Origin: Occultella glacieicola
Lineage (GTDB): Bacteria; Actinomycetota; Actinomycetes; Actinomycetales; Beutenbergiaceae
Direction: 5' to 3'
DNA length: 64,000 bases
Assembly (NCBI RefSeq): GCF_004353825.1
Contig: NZ_SMNA01000009.1
Location: 556-64,555 of the forward strand
A program made the translations under genes and the position numbers. Below the pieces are notes generated by a model. It saw only the letters and a list, made by a program, of their open reading frames with translations, had not been told where the DNA came from and made no database searches. Shown here piece by piece: positions 54,995-63,251 of this stretch. Every line of letters begins with the position of its first letter. Position 1 is the stretch's first letter.

Positions 54995-56638
54995 TCAGCG
55001 GCCCAGTGCCCCGTACCGGAACTTGAACGACGCGTCCAGCGTGTCCGAGACCCCGGTGATGTCGGTCGCCGCGACGGCCACCTGGGCACCCTGCAGGTAG
55101 GGGACCGTGGACAGGTCGGCCGCGACCAGGTCCTGCACCTGCTCGATCAGCGCGGTGCGCTCGGTCTCGTCGACGGTGGTCGCCTGCGCCAGGATGAGGT
55201 CGTTGACCTCCTGGTTCTCGTAGTGGTTGCCGAGGAAGTTCTCGGTGAGGAAGAACGGCGACAGATAGGTGTCCGCGTCCGAGTAGTCCGGGAACCAGCC
55301 GAGCTGGTACGCCGGGTAGAGGTCCTGAGTGCGCTCGGCCGAGTAGGCGTCCCACAAGGTCGAGTTGAGCTGCACGTCGAACAGGCCGGTCGCCTCCAGT
55401 TGCGCCTCGATCATGGCGTACTCCTCGTCCGAGGAGGCGCCGTAGTGGTCGGGGCTGTACTGCAGGTTCAGCGGCACCGGCGTGGTCACGCCGGCGTCCG
55501 CGAGCGCGGCGGTGGCGGCATCGACGTCCGGGCCACCGGAGCCGTCACCGTAGAGGCCCTGCAGCGCCGTGTTCGCACCGGTCAGGCCCTCCGGCACGTA
55601 GGAGTACAACGGGGTGTAAGTGCCCTGGTAGATCTCCTCGGACAGGGCGTTCCGATCGATCACATGCGCGACGGCCTGCCGGACCGCGAGGGCCTTGGCC
55701 GGGTCCGGTTCCGCGGTGGTGGCACCGTACGGCTGGGTGTTGAAGTTGAACACGATGTAGCGGATCTCCCCACCGGGGCCGTCGTGGACCGTCACGGAGT
55801 CGTCCGAGCGCAGGTCGCCGATGTCGGTCGGGCTCATCGACCGGAACGCCACGTCGACGTCGCCCTCCTGCACGGCGAGCTTCAGCGAGGTCTCCTCGGC
55901 GAAGTACTGCACCGTGATCTCGTCGGTGACGGCCGGTGGCAGCACGCCGGCGTAGCCATCGAACGCCGTGTACCGGATCACCTCGTTCTCCACGTAGTCG
56001 CTGATCGTGTACTGCCCGGCGAAGGCCTCGGCCTCGGCGATATCGGCCGACGGCGTCACCTCGGTCGCGGAGAAGACCTCCTCGTCCACGATCGGGGCCA
56101 CCGCGGAGGCCAGGATCTGCGGGAAGACCTGGTCGTTCTCGCTGAGCAGGTGGAAGACCACCGTGGTCTCATCGACGACCTCGGTGCTCTCCAGGTTGTA
56201 GAGCAGGGCGGCCGGGCCCTGCGGGTCGTTGATGGCGACCTGGCGGTCGAACGTGAACTTGACGTCGGAGGCGGTCAGCGCGTGGCCGTTCGCGAAGGTC
56301 AGGTCCGGCTTGAGCACCACCGTGTACTCGGTCGGAGCGGTGAACTCCGCGGACACGGCGATGTCCGGTTCCACGTCCGGTGACCCGTAAGGGTTGTTCA
56401 TCAGGAATGGGTACACCTGGAGCATGACGGTCAAGGACCCGTTGTCGTAGGACCCGGCGGGATCCAGCGAGATGATCACGTCGGTGGTGCCCACCGTGAT
56501 GCCACCGCCGGCGTCCCCACCGGTGCCGTCATCGGCGTTCGGGTCCTCGGTCTCCGCGCAGGCGGCGAGCACGAGGGCGAGGGCGGCGGCGGTGCCGACC
56601 ACGCTCAGGCCGCGGCGCCGGAAGCTGGCTGTAGCCAT
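54995..56638 (-). CDS. Oligopeptide ABC importer substrate-binding lipoprotein
   Basis: 547 aa. ATG 56638 preferred over ATG 56647 because AAGGA lies 8 bases before it. Lipoprotein signal peptide FRRRGLSVVGTAAALALVLA with lipobox LAAC, Cys about residue 28, then a low-complexity Asp/Gly linker (PNADDGTGGDAGGG). The mature domain is an SBP type 2 (DppA/OppA) fold: VTLKPDLTFANGHALTASDV-like start (visible VLKPDLTFANGHALTASDVK), VEYAEETSLKLAVQEGDVDV-like middle, QAVAHVIDRNALSEEIYQGT. It delivers peptides to the DppBC channel. It is first gene of the four-gene unit. Confidence 0.92.
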   Translation of the reverse strand: MATASFRRRGLSVVGTAAALALVLAACAETEDPNADDGTGGDAGGGITVGTTDVIISLDPAGSYDNGSLTVMLQVYPFLMNNPYGSPDVEPDIAVSAEFTAPTEYTVVLKPDLTFANGHALTASDVKFTFDRQVAINDPQGPAALLYNLESTEVVDETTVVFHLLSENDQVFPQILASAVAPIVDEEVFSATEVTPSADIAEAEAFAGQYTISDYVENEVIRYTAFDGYAGVLPPAVTDEITVQYFAEETSLKLAVQEGDVDVAFRSMSPTDIGDLRSDDSVTVHDGPGGEIRYIVFNFNTQPYGATTAEPDPAKALAVRQAVAHVIDRNALSEEIYQGTYTPLYSYVPEGLTGANTALQGLYGDGSGGPDVDAATAALADAGVTTPVPLNLQYSPDHYGASSDEEYAMIEAQLEATGLFDVQLNSTLWDAYSAERTQDLYPAYQLGWFPDYSDADTYLSPFFLTENFLGNHYENQEVNDLILAQATTVDETERTALIEQVQDLVAADLSTVPYLQGAQVAVAATDITGVSDTLDASFKFRYGALGR

Positions 56639-56830
56639 GTTCCACATCCTTAGTGCGATCTCCGGGTCCGCGGGTACACGGACTCCTCAGGCGATGCCTG
56701 TCCACATCTTCGTGGAGTGATGTCTAGCACACGGAGGTCGCGTTTTGATTACGGGCCCCGCTCACCGAAGACCTTTTGCTTGCCGCGTTGGAGTGTAATC
56801 ATGTAAGCAAGTAACGATGGGAGACGCCTC
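56639..56830. other. Divergent spacer between peptide importer and unknown gene
   Basis: 192 bases holding both promoters. Around 56776-56810 the sequence is AT-richer with a loose inverted pair TTGCTT and AAGCAA, and TTGGAG (56788-56793) with TAACGA (56812-56817) at 18 bases is a possible plus-strand promoter. GGGAGACG before ATG 56831 is the ribosome site. The importer promoter is not obvious. Confidence 0.4.
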
Positions 56831-57454
56831 ATGACCAGGAACGAGTACGACGAGGCCGGCGACGACGCCATGTCCGGCGAGCGGTTCGGCGGCCGTGGTC
56901 GCGGTGACCGACGCGGGGGCGCGCGCGGCAGGGGTCGCGGCGGCTGGCAGGTCGCCGACCTTCCGGCCGCCGACGACGCCGCGGACTGGTTCCTCGGCAG
57001 GTTGCCGCAGGCCTGGTTCACCGAGGTCGAGGTGACCGTCGACCGTGAGGAGATCCTCGTCGTCGGGACCCTGGCCGTGCAGACCGTCGGGGCGGCCGAA
57101 GGGGCCGAGGCCGAGGGCCGGATCGGCCGGTTCCGCGCCGAGACCAGGGCCGAGCGGATCGAGATCGCCGAGGAGGCACAGGCCCGATACCGGCGCACGG
57201 TCTCCTGGGGCGCCCGGCTGGGCGGTACCTCCGCCCTGTTCACCCATGTCGCGGCGCCGGTGATGACCCGGCTGCGTCAGCCCGAGCGTCGGGTGCTCGA
57301 CACGCTGGTCGACGCCGGGGTGGCCCGCTCCCGATCCGACGCGCTCGCCTGGTCGGTGCGGCTGGTCGGCGAGCACGCCGACGAGTGGCTCGGCCGCCTC
57401 CGTGAGGCGATGGCGGAGGTCGACGAACTCCGGTCCCAGGGGCCGGCGCTCTGA
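56831..57454 (+). CDS. Conserved protein of unknown function with Arg/Gly-rich N-terminus
   Basis: 207 aa, ATG with GGGAGAC upstream. The first 40 residues are RGG-like (FGGRGRGDRRGGARGRGRGG), often seen in RNA-binding tails. A mixed alpha/beta part follows (DWFLGRLPQAWFTEVEVTVD, EILVVGTLAV), then a helical C-terminus (MTRLRQPERRVLDTLVDAGV, SRSDALAWSVRLVGEHADEW) resembling ribbon-helix or transcription-factor-like helices. I do not recognise a named family, though similar actinobacterial proteins exist. It precedes the barstar-like module by 22 bases. Confidence 0.75.
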   Translation: MTRNEYDEAGDDAMSGERFGGRGRGDRRGGARGRGRGGWQVADLPAADDAADWFLGRLPQAWFTEVEVTVDREEILVVGTLAVQTVGAAEGAEAEGRIGRFRAETRAERIEIAEEAQARYRRTVSWGARLGGTSALFTHVAAPVMTRLRQPERRVLDTLVDAGVARSRSDALAWSVRLVGEHADEWLGRLREAMAEVDELRSQGPAL

Positions 57455-57463
57455 GGAGGCCAC

Positions 57464-57476
57464 TAGCCTGGGGAGT
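57464..57476 (+). promoter_or_regulatory. -10 hexamer before the barstar-like frame
   Basis: TAGCCT (57464-57469) lies 7 bases before GTG 57477; the GGGGAG between them is too close to the start for a ribosome site. It fits the leaderless pattern. Confidence 0.45.
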
Positions 57477-58883
57477 GTGCCCTGGATCGATGCCCTCACC
57501 GAGGCGCCGACGGCCGCCGGGCCGTACGACGTGTGGCACCGGATCGACGGCACCCGTGCCCGCACCAAGTCGGACCTGCTCGGTGAGCTCGCGCGGGTGC
57601 TGGAGTTCCCGGACTGGTTCGGGAGGAACTGGGACGCGCTCTTCGACTGCCTCCTCGGGCTCGAGCGGCTGGGCCCGGAGCGGCGCGGCGTAGCCCGGGC
57701 CGGCCTACCCCGCTCCGGACGGCGGGTGGGTACCGGCAAGCACGTGCTCGCCCTCACCGATCCCGAGGACCTGCTGATCGACGCCGAGGACGAACTCGGC
57801 ACGTTCCTCCAGGTGCTGACCGACGCCCGCCTGTACGGCGTCGGCGCCGCGGTGGTCACGGACGCTCCCGAGCGGTGGCGCGCGCGAGCCCGCCGGGCCG
57901 TGTCGGCCCGCCGTGACAGACTCGCGCCCATGGACCGACTGATGCTCCTGGACACTGCGAGCCTGTACTTCCGCGCCTTCTTCGGTGTGCCCGACTCGAT
58001 CAGGGCGCCCGACGGCACCCAGGTCAACGCCGTGCGTGGCCTGCTGGACTTCATCACCCGGCTCGTCGAGCAGTACCGGCCCACCCACCTGGTCTGCTGC
58101 TGGGACAACGACTGGCGACCGCAGTGGCGGGTGGACCTGATCCCCTCCTACAAGGCGCACCGGGTCGAGGAGGTGGTTCCCGGCGGCTCCGACGTGGAGG
58201 AGGTGCCGGACCCGCTCCAGGTCCAGATCCCGATCATCGTGGCGACGCTGGAGGCGCTCGGGATCACGATCGCCGGGGCGGACGGCTACGAGGCCGACGA
58301 CGTGATCGGCACCCTGGCCACCGACGCGGGCATGCCCGTCGACGTGGTCACCGGGGACCGGGACCTGTTCCAACTCGTCGACGACAACGCCGTCGGTGGT
58401 CCGGTGCGGGTGCTCTACACCGCGCGCGGTGTGGGCCGGCACGAGGTTCTCACCGACGCCGTCGTCATGGAGAAGTACGGGGTGCGGCCGGACCAGTACG
58501 CCGACTTCGCGACCATGCGGGGGGACACCTCGGACGGCCTGCCCGGGGTGTCCGGGGTGGGGGAGAAGACCGCCGCGTCGTTGCTCGCGAGTTTCGGGGA
58601 CCTCGCCGGGATCCGGGCTGCCGCCGCCGACCCGGCGACCCCGCTCGCCGCCGGCGTGCGCGCGAAGCTCAAGGCCGCCTCGGACTACCTGGACGTGGCC
58701 CCGCAGGTGGTCGCGGTCGCCCGTCGGATCAACCTCGGTGAGCTGGACGCCGCGCTGCCGGGGAGCGGCCCCGGCCACCCGGTGCCCCGCGACCCCGCGG
58801 CGCTCGCCGACCTGGTCGAGCGGTGGGGCCTGGGCGGGTCGGTCAGCCGCCTGCTGGAGGCGCTCACACCGGCCACATCGTGA
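57477..58883 (+). CDS. Barstar-like module with no stop of its own, in frame with the exonuclease
   Basis: From GTG 57477 the frame reads PWIDALTEAPTAAGPYDVWH, then the barstar hallmark FPDWFGRNWDALFDCLLGL (residues 44-62) and a complete-looking second half (TGKHVLALTDPEDLLIDAED, FLQVLTDARLYGVG). The usual barstar gene would end near residue 135-145, but no stop occurs and the frame continues through ARRAVSARRDRLAP into the exonuclease, giving 468 residues if not separately initiated. Barstar-family proteins inhibit barnase-like RNases; no RNase gene is adjacent. Either a true fusion, a barstar gene that lost its stop, or two products from one frame. Confidence 0.55.
   Translation: MPWIDALTEAPTAAGPYDVWHRIDGTRARTKSDLLGELARVLEFPDWFGRNWDALFDCLLGLERLGPERRGVARAGLPRSGRRVGTGKHVLALTDPEDLLIDAEDELGTFLQVLTDARLYGVGAAVVTDAPERWRARARRAVSARRDRLAPMDRLMLLDTASLYFRAFFGVPDSIRAPDGTQVNAVRGLLDFITRLVEQYRPTHLVCCWDNDWRPQWRVDLIPSYKAHRVEEVVPGGSDVEEVPDPLQVQIPIIVATLEALGITIAGADGYEADDVIGTLATDAGMPVDVVTGDRDLFQLVDDNAVGGPVRVLYTARGVGRHEVLTDAVVMEKYGVRPDQYADFATMRGDTSDGLPGVSGVGEKTAASLLASFGDLAGIRAAAADPATPLAAGVRAKLKAASDYLDVAPQVVAVARRINLGELDAALPGSGPGHPVPRDPAALADLVERWGLGGSVSRLLEALTPATS
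57930..58883 (+). CDS. 5'-3' exonuclease (PolA N-terminal-like)
   Basis: 317 aa from ATG 57930 (MDRLMLLDTASLYFRAFFGV), the canonical start of this family; CAGACT lies 7 bases upstream. PIN-like/FEN fold with LLDTASLYFRAFF, VCCWDNDWRPQWRVDLIPSY and KAHR, acidic metal site GADGYEADDVIGTLAT and VVTGDRDLFQLV, and the helix-hairpin-helix GLPGVSGVGEKTAASLLASF. It corresponds to the 5' nuclease domain of DNA polymerase I as a stand-alone protein, acting on flaps or primers. It lies in the same open frame as the barstar-like module. Confidence 0.92.
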   Translation: MDRLMLLDTASLYFRAFFGVPDSIRAPDGTQVNAVRGLLDFITRLVEQYRPTHLVCCWDNDWRPQWRVDLIPSYKAHRVEEVVPGGSDVEEVPDPLQVQIPIIVATLEALGITIAGADGYEADDVIGTLATDAGMPVDVVTGDRDLFQLVDDNAVGGPVRVLYTARGVGRHEVLTDAVVMEKYGVRPDQYADFATMRGDTSDGLPGVSGVGEKTAASLLASFGDLAGIRAAAADPATPLAAGVRAKLKAASDYLDVAPQVVAVARRINLGELDAALPGSGPGHPVPRDPAALADLVERWGLGGSVSRLLEALTPATS

Positions 58884-58912
58884 ATGCGCCGACACGCGCC
58901 CGCTCGGCTTCC

Positions 58913-58924
58913 TACACTCGGGGG
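58913..58924 (+). promoter_or_regulatory. metH -10 hexamer, leaderless type
   Basis: TACACT (58913-58918) is 6 bases before ATG 58925. The 41-base spacer after the exonuclease gene leaves no space for a cobalamin riboswitch. Confidence 0.5.
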
Positions 58925-61900
58925 ATGCTCCCCGAACGCTCCGCCGCACTGAAGCACGCCATCAGCACCCGGGTGGTCGTCGCCGACGGTGCCATGGGCA
59001 CCATGCTCCAGGACGCCAACCTGACCCTCGACGACTTCCAGGGACTCGAGGGCTGCAACGAGATCCTGAACGTGACCCGCCCCGATGTGATCGAGTCCGT
59101 GCACGACGCGTACTACGCCGTCGGTGTGGACTGTGTCGAGACGAACACGTTCGGCGCGAACTGGTCGAACCTGTCCGACTACGACATCGACGACCGGATC
59201 TTCGAGCTCGCCGAGGCCGGGGCCAGGATCGCGCGACGCAGCGCCGACAAGAACAGCACCGAGGACCACCCGCGCTGGGTGCTCGGGTCCATGGGACCGG
59301 GCACGAAGCTGCCGAGCCTGGGGCACACGACCTACGCCCACCTGAAGGACACGTTCGCCCAGCAGGCCGCCGGCCTGATCGCCGGCGGCGCCGACGCGAT
59401 CCTCGTCGAGACCAGCCAGGACCTGCTGCAGACGAAGGCTGCGATCAACGGGGCCAAGGCCGCGATGACGCAGACCGGCACCGAGTTGCCGATCTTCGCC
59501 CAGGTCACGGTGGAGACCACCGGCACGATGCTGATGGGGTCGGAGATCGGCGCCGCACTGACCACCCTGCGCGCGCTCGGCATCGACTCCATCGGGCTGA
59601 ACTGCGCCACCGGCCCCGCCGAGATGAGCGAGCACCTGCGCCATCTGGCCCGGCACGCCGACCTGCCGATCACTTGCATGCCGAACGCCGGGCTGCCGGT
59701 GCTGGGGGCGAACGGCGCCTCCTACCCGTTGACCCCTCAGGAGCTGGGCATCGCCCACGAGCAGTTCGTGACCGAGTTCGGCCTCGGTCTCGTCGGCGGG
59801 TGCTGCGGCACCACCCCCGAGCACCTGGCGCAGGTGGTGCAGCGGGTCGGCGGCCGGGCCGTCGTCACCCGGTCCCCGGAGCCCGAGCAGGGTGTGGCGA
59901 GCCTGTACTCCCACGTCGACTTCGACCAGGATGCCTCGTTCCTGGCCATCGGCGAACGCACCAACGCGAACGGCTCCAAGGCGTTCCGGGAGGCGATGCT
60001 CGCGGAGAACTGGGACGAGTGCGTCCAGATCGCCCGGGCCCAGACCCGCGACGGCGCGCACCTGCTGGACGTCTGCGTCGACTACGTCGGCCGGGACGGC
60101 GTCGCCGACGCCCGCGCGGTCATCTCGAGGCTGGCCAGCGCGTCCACGCTGCCCCTGGTGATCGACTCCACCGAGCCGGACGTGGTCCGCGCCGGCCTGG
60201 AGCTGGTGGGTGGCCGGGCCGTGGTCAACTCGGTGAACTTCGAGGACGGCGACGGCCCCGAGTCCCGCTACGCCAAGGTCATGCCGATCGTGAAGGAGCA
60301 CGGCGCCGCCGTCATCGCCCTGACCATCGACGAGGAGGGCCAGGCCCGCACCGCCGAGACGAAGGTGGCGATCGCGTCCCGGCTCATCGAGGAGCTCACC
60401 GGCACCTGGGGGATGGCGATCGAGGACATCATCGTCGACGCCCTCACGTTCCCGATCGGCACCGGCCAGGAGGAGACCCGGCGGGACGCCATCGAGACGA
60501 TCGAGGCGATCCGGGCGCTGAAGGCGAAGTACCCCGGCGTGCACACCACGCTGGGGGTCTCGAACGTGTCCTTCGGGCTGAACCCGGCCGCCCGCGTGGT
60601 CCTCAACTCGGTGTTCCTGCACGAGGCGGTGCAGGCCGGACTCGACTCGGCGATCGTGCACGCCGCGAAGATCCTGCCGCTCGCGAAGATCCCCGACGAG
60701 CAGCGCCAGGCCGCACTCGACCTGGTCTGGGACCGCCGTGAGTTCGACGAGACCGGTGCGATGACGCACGACCCTCTCGCGCACCTGCTCGACCTCTTCT
60801 CCGGGGTGGACTCGGCGGCCCTGAAGGACCAGCGAGCCGCGGAGCTGGCGGCGCTGCCGCTGGGTGAGCGGCTGCAGCGGCGCATCGTCGACGGCGAGAT
60901 GAAGGGTCTCGACGACGATCTCGCGGCCGCCCTCGGCGAGGGCTGGAGCGCTCTGGCGATCATCAACGACCACCTGCTCGAGGGCATGAAGGTGGTCGGC
61001 GAACTGTTCGGGCGCGGCGAGATGCAGCTGCCGTTCGTGCTGCAGTCCGCCGAGACCATGAAGTCCGCGGTGGCCTACCTCGAGCCGTACATCGAGAAGA
61101 CGGACGAGGCCGGCAAGGGCACCATCGTCCTGGGCACCGTGCGCGGCGACGTGCACGACATCGGCAAGAACCTCGTGGACATCATCCTCACGAACAACGG
61201 CTACACCGTGGTCAACATCGGGATCAAGCAGCCGATCTCGGCGATGATCGAGGCCGCGGAGGAGCACAACGCGGACGTCATCGGAATGAGTGGCCTGCTG
61301 GTGAAGTCCACCGTGGTGATGAAGGAGAACCTCGAGGAGCTCGCCTCCCGCGGGCTCGCCGGGAAGTACCCGGTGCTGCTCGGCGGCGCCGCGCTGACGC
61401 GCGTGTATGTCGAGGACGACCTGGCCGGGCTGTATCCGGGCGAGGTGCGCTACGCCCGCGACGCCTTCGAAGGGCTGCGCCTGATGGAGCCGCTGGTACG
61501 GGTCGCCCGGGGAGAGGCGCGCGACGCCGTCGGGCTCCCCGCGTTGAAGAAGCGGATCCACGCGAGAGTGACGGTGGACGAGACGGCGCCCGAGGACCTG
61601 CCGGCCCGTTCGGACGTGAGCCTGACCAACGAGGTTCCCACCCCGCCGTTCTGGGGCACCCGGATCGTCAGGGGAATCAAGCTCGCCGACTACGCCGCGT
61701 TCCTCGACGAGCGGGCCACCTTCATGGGGCAGTGGGGGCTCAAGCCGTCCCGCGACGGGGAGGTCTCCTACGAACAGCTCGTCGAGACCGAGGGACGGCC
61801 ACGGCTGCGCGAGTGGCTCGACCGCATCCAGACCGAGGAGATGTTCGCACCTGCGGTGGTCTACGGGTACTTCCCGGCGGTGTCCGAGGGCGACGACCTG

Positions 61901-62452
61901 GTGATCCTGCACCACGACGGTCCGGACGGCGGATCCGGGGGTGAGCCGGGCACCGAGCGGGTCCGGTTCACGTTCCCTCGGCAGCGCCGGGACCGGCATC
62001 TGTGCCTGGCCGACTTCGTGCGCCCGCGGGAGTCCGGTGAGGTCGACGTGGTCGGCTTCCAGCTCGTCACCGTGGGCGCGGCCGTCAACGACCATACGGC
62101 CCGGCTGTTCGCCGCCAACGCGTACCGGGACTACATGGAGCTGCACGGACTGTCGGTGCAGCTGACCGAGTCGCTCGCCGAGTTCTGGCACTCCCGGATC
62201 CGCGAGGAGCTCGGCTTCTCGGCCGAGGACCCGGACGACGTCGAGGGCATGTTCAAAGTCGCCTACCGGGGGGCTCGGTACTCGCTCGGCTATCCCGCCT
62301 GCCCGGACATGGAGGACCGTCGCAAGATCGTGGACCTGCTCCGCGCCGAGCGGATCGGGGTCGAGCTCTCGGAGGAGCTGCAGCTGCACCCCGAACAGTC
62401 CACCGACGCCATCGTGTTCCACCACCCCGAGGCGAAGTACTTCTCCGTCTGA
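58925..62452 (+). CDS. metH: Cobalamin-dependent methionine synthase
   Basis: 1175 aa, ATG start (MLPERSAALKHAISTRVVVA). Four modules in order. Homocysteine domain about 1-310: VADGAMGTMLQD, zinc ligands in GLNCATGP and GGCCGTTPEHL. Pterin domain about 330-620: FLAIGERTNANGSKAFREAM, LLDVCVDYVGRDG. Cobalamin domain about 640-870: cap LLEGMKVVGELFGRGEMQLP and B12-binding DVHDIGKNLVDIIL with the base-off His. Activation domain about 930-1175: RDRHLCLADFVRP, RGARYSLGYPACPDMEDR. It methylates homocysteine from methyl-tetrahydrofolate. Length and domain order fit the family. Confidence 0.96.
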   Translation: MLPERSAALKHAISTRVVVADGAMGTMLQDANLTLDDFQGLEGCNEILNVTRPDVIESVHDAYYAVGVDCVETNTFGANWSNLSDYDIDDRIFELAEAGARIARRSADKNSTEDHPRWVLGSMGPGTKLPSLGHTTYAHLKDTFAQQAAGLIAGGADAILVETSQDLLQTKAAINGAKAAMTQTGTELPIFAQVTVETTGTMLMGSEIGAALTTLRALGIDSIGLNCATGPAEMSEHLRHLARHADLPITCMPNAGLPVLGANGASYPLTPQELGIAHEQFVTEFGLGLVGGCCGTTPEHLAQVVQRVGGRAVVTRSPEPEQGVASLYSHVDFDQDASFLAIGERTNANGSKAFREAMLAENWDECVQIARAQTRDGAHLLDVCVDYVGRDGVADARAVISRLASASTLPLVIDSTEPDVVRAGLELVGGRAVVNSVNFEDGDGPESRYAKVMPIVKEHGAAVIALTIDEEGQARTAETKVAIASRLIEELTGTWGMAIEDIIVDALTFPIGTGQEETRRDAIETIEAIRALKAKYPGVHTTLGVSNVSFGLNPAARVVLNSVFLHEAVQAGLDSAIVHAAKILPLAKIPDEQRQAALDLVWDRREFDETGAMTHDPLAHLLDLFSGVDSAALKDQRAAELAALPLGERLQRRIVDGEMKGLDDDLAAALGEGWSALAIINDHLLEGMKVVGELFGRGEMQLPFVLQSAETMKSAVAYLEPYIEKTDEAGKGTIVLGTVRGDVHDIGKNLVDIILTNNGYTVVNIGIKQPISAMIEAAEEHNADVIGMSGLLVKSTVVMKENLEELASRGLAGKYPVLLGGAALTRVYVEDDLAGLYPGEVRYARDAFEGLRLMEPLVRVARGEARDAVGLPALKKRIHARVTVDETAPEDLPARSDVSLTNEVPTPPFWGTRIVRGIKLADYAAFLDERATFMGQWGLKPSRDGEVSYEQLVETEGRPRLREWLDRIQTEEMFAPAVVYGYFPAVSEGDDLVILHHDGPDGGSGGEPGTERVRFTFPRQRRDRHLCLADFVRPRESGEVDVVGFQLVTVGAAVNDHTARLFAANAYRDYMELHGLSVQLTESLAEFWHSRIREELGFSAEDPDDVEGMFKVAYRGARYSLGYPACPDMEDRRKIVDLLRAERIGVELSEELQLHPEQSTDAIVFHHPEAKYFSV

Positions 62453-62486
62453 CGGGCACCGACCCCGACGGCACTTCGGTCGCCTC

Positions 62487-62540
62487 TTGCACTATACGTA
62501 TACATATGCGTATCCTTTGATCGGAGGATACGATGAGCCC
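62487..62540 (+). promoter_or_regulatory. AT-rich palindromic promoter/operator of the EXLDI gene
   Basis: TTGCAC (62487-62492) and TATCCT (62511-62516) form a promoter with 18-base spacing. Between them an 18-bp imperfect palindrome TACGTATACATATGCGTA (62495-62512; 14 of 18 positions symmetric) would act as operator. A second inverted pair, GTATCC (62510-62515) and GGATAC (62526-62531), covers the -10 and the ribosome site. This is the most AT-rich short stretch in the window. Confidence 0.6.
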
Positions 62541-63059
62541 ATGCCGAACAAGACGATCTATGTCTCCGACGCCGACCTGCCCCTCTACGAGCGGGCGCAG
62601 GAACTCGTCGGGGGCAACCTCTCCCAGGCGATCGTCAAAGCCCTGCGCCGGTACGTCGACGTCGAGGAGGGCAAGGACGAGGGCTTCGAGGAGATCACCG
62701 TCCGGGTCGGCCCCGGTAAGGGGAAGCGCCAACGCTTCCTCGGCGTGCTGCTCGTCGAGTGGGGCCGGTCCACGAAGGACCGGGTGTACAAGTACAACGT
62801 GTATCGCAGCCGGACCGGCAAGTACGTGGTCCACGAGGAACGCTCGCCCGAACAGATCTGGACCGCCGGCGCCGACGGTCAGGCCAAGGGATGGCGCAAG
62901 CACGTCAGCCAGGACCAGGCCTGGGGCACCACGGCTGCCACCGCCGTCCTCGAGATCTTCGATGACCTGGACGCCCTTCGCCCGAAGGTCCCGGCCCAGC
63001 TCTACGAGCTGGTCGCCGCCACCGCCGCACTGCCCGAGGTCGAGGACCTCGACATCTGA
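62541..63059 (+). CDS. EXLDI family protein
   Basis: 172 aa, ATG 62541 (MPNKTIYVSDADLPLYERAQ). An in-frame ATG at 62487 would lie inside the promoter and is rejected. The N-terminal 50 residues look like a ribbon-helix/CopG-type segment (KTIYVSDADLPLYERAQELV then NLSQAIVKALRRYVD), followed by a beta-rich part (RFLGVLLVEWGRSTKDRVYK, VYRSRTGKYVVHEER) and a helical end with the terminal EDLDI, the motif the family is named for. Such proteins are found next to ABC transporters and may regulate them; here an ABC ATPase follows. Function is not established. Confidence 0.85.
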   Translation: MPNKTIYVSDADLPLYERAQELVGGNLSQAIVKALRRYVDVEEGKDEGFEEITVRVGPGKGKRQRFLGVLLVEWGRSTKDRVYKYNVYRSRTGKYVVHEERSPEQIWTAGADGQAKGWRKHVSQDQAWGTTAATAVLEIFDDLDALRPKVPAQLYELVAATAALPEVEDLDI

Positions 63060-63091
63060 GTTCGCCGGGGGATAGGCCCCGGCGCACCACC

Positions 63092-63162
63092 CACGCCCGA
63101 CGGGCGGGCGCGAGCCTGCCCGGCAACGCGCGCACGCCCGACGGGCGGGCGCGAGCCTGCCC
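63092..63162. repeat. 30-bp perfect direct repeat between EXLDI and ABC genes
   Basis: Two identical 30-base copies begin cacgcccgacgggcgggcgc at 63092-63121 and 63133-63162, separated by 11 bases (period 41). Each copy has internal GGGC/GCCC dyads able to fold. Confidence 0.9.
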
Positions 63163-63168
63163 ACCCCA

Positions 63169-63184
63169 CCACCTCGCGAGGTGG
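63169..63184. terminator. 16-bp palindrome, possible attenuator or terminator
   Basis: CCACCTCGCGAGGTGG is perfectly self-complementary and follows the direct repeat. It has no T tract. It could reduce read-through from the EXLDI gene into the ABC gene or serve as a protein site. Confidence 0.5.
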
Positions 63185-63251
63185 GACGGCCATGCCACCA
63201 CGACATCCGCCGTCGGCCATCGACGCGCCGGACGAACCAAGGAGACCCCAG

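Noticed and set aside
58884-58924. Cobalamin riboswitch before metH
   Set aside because: Only 41 bases separate the genes and no B12-box is seen; a leaderless promoter explains the region.
58685-62425. Minus-strand open frame of 1246 codons opposite metH
   Set aside because: Composition (Gly/Arg/His/Asp/Val rich) is the typical antisense shadow of GC-rich genes; metH on the plus strand is certain.
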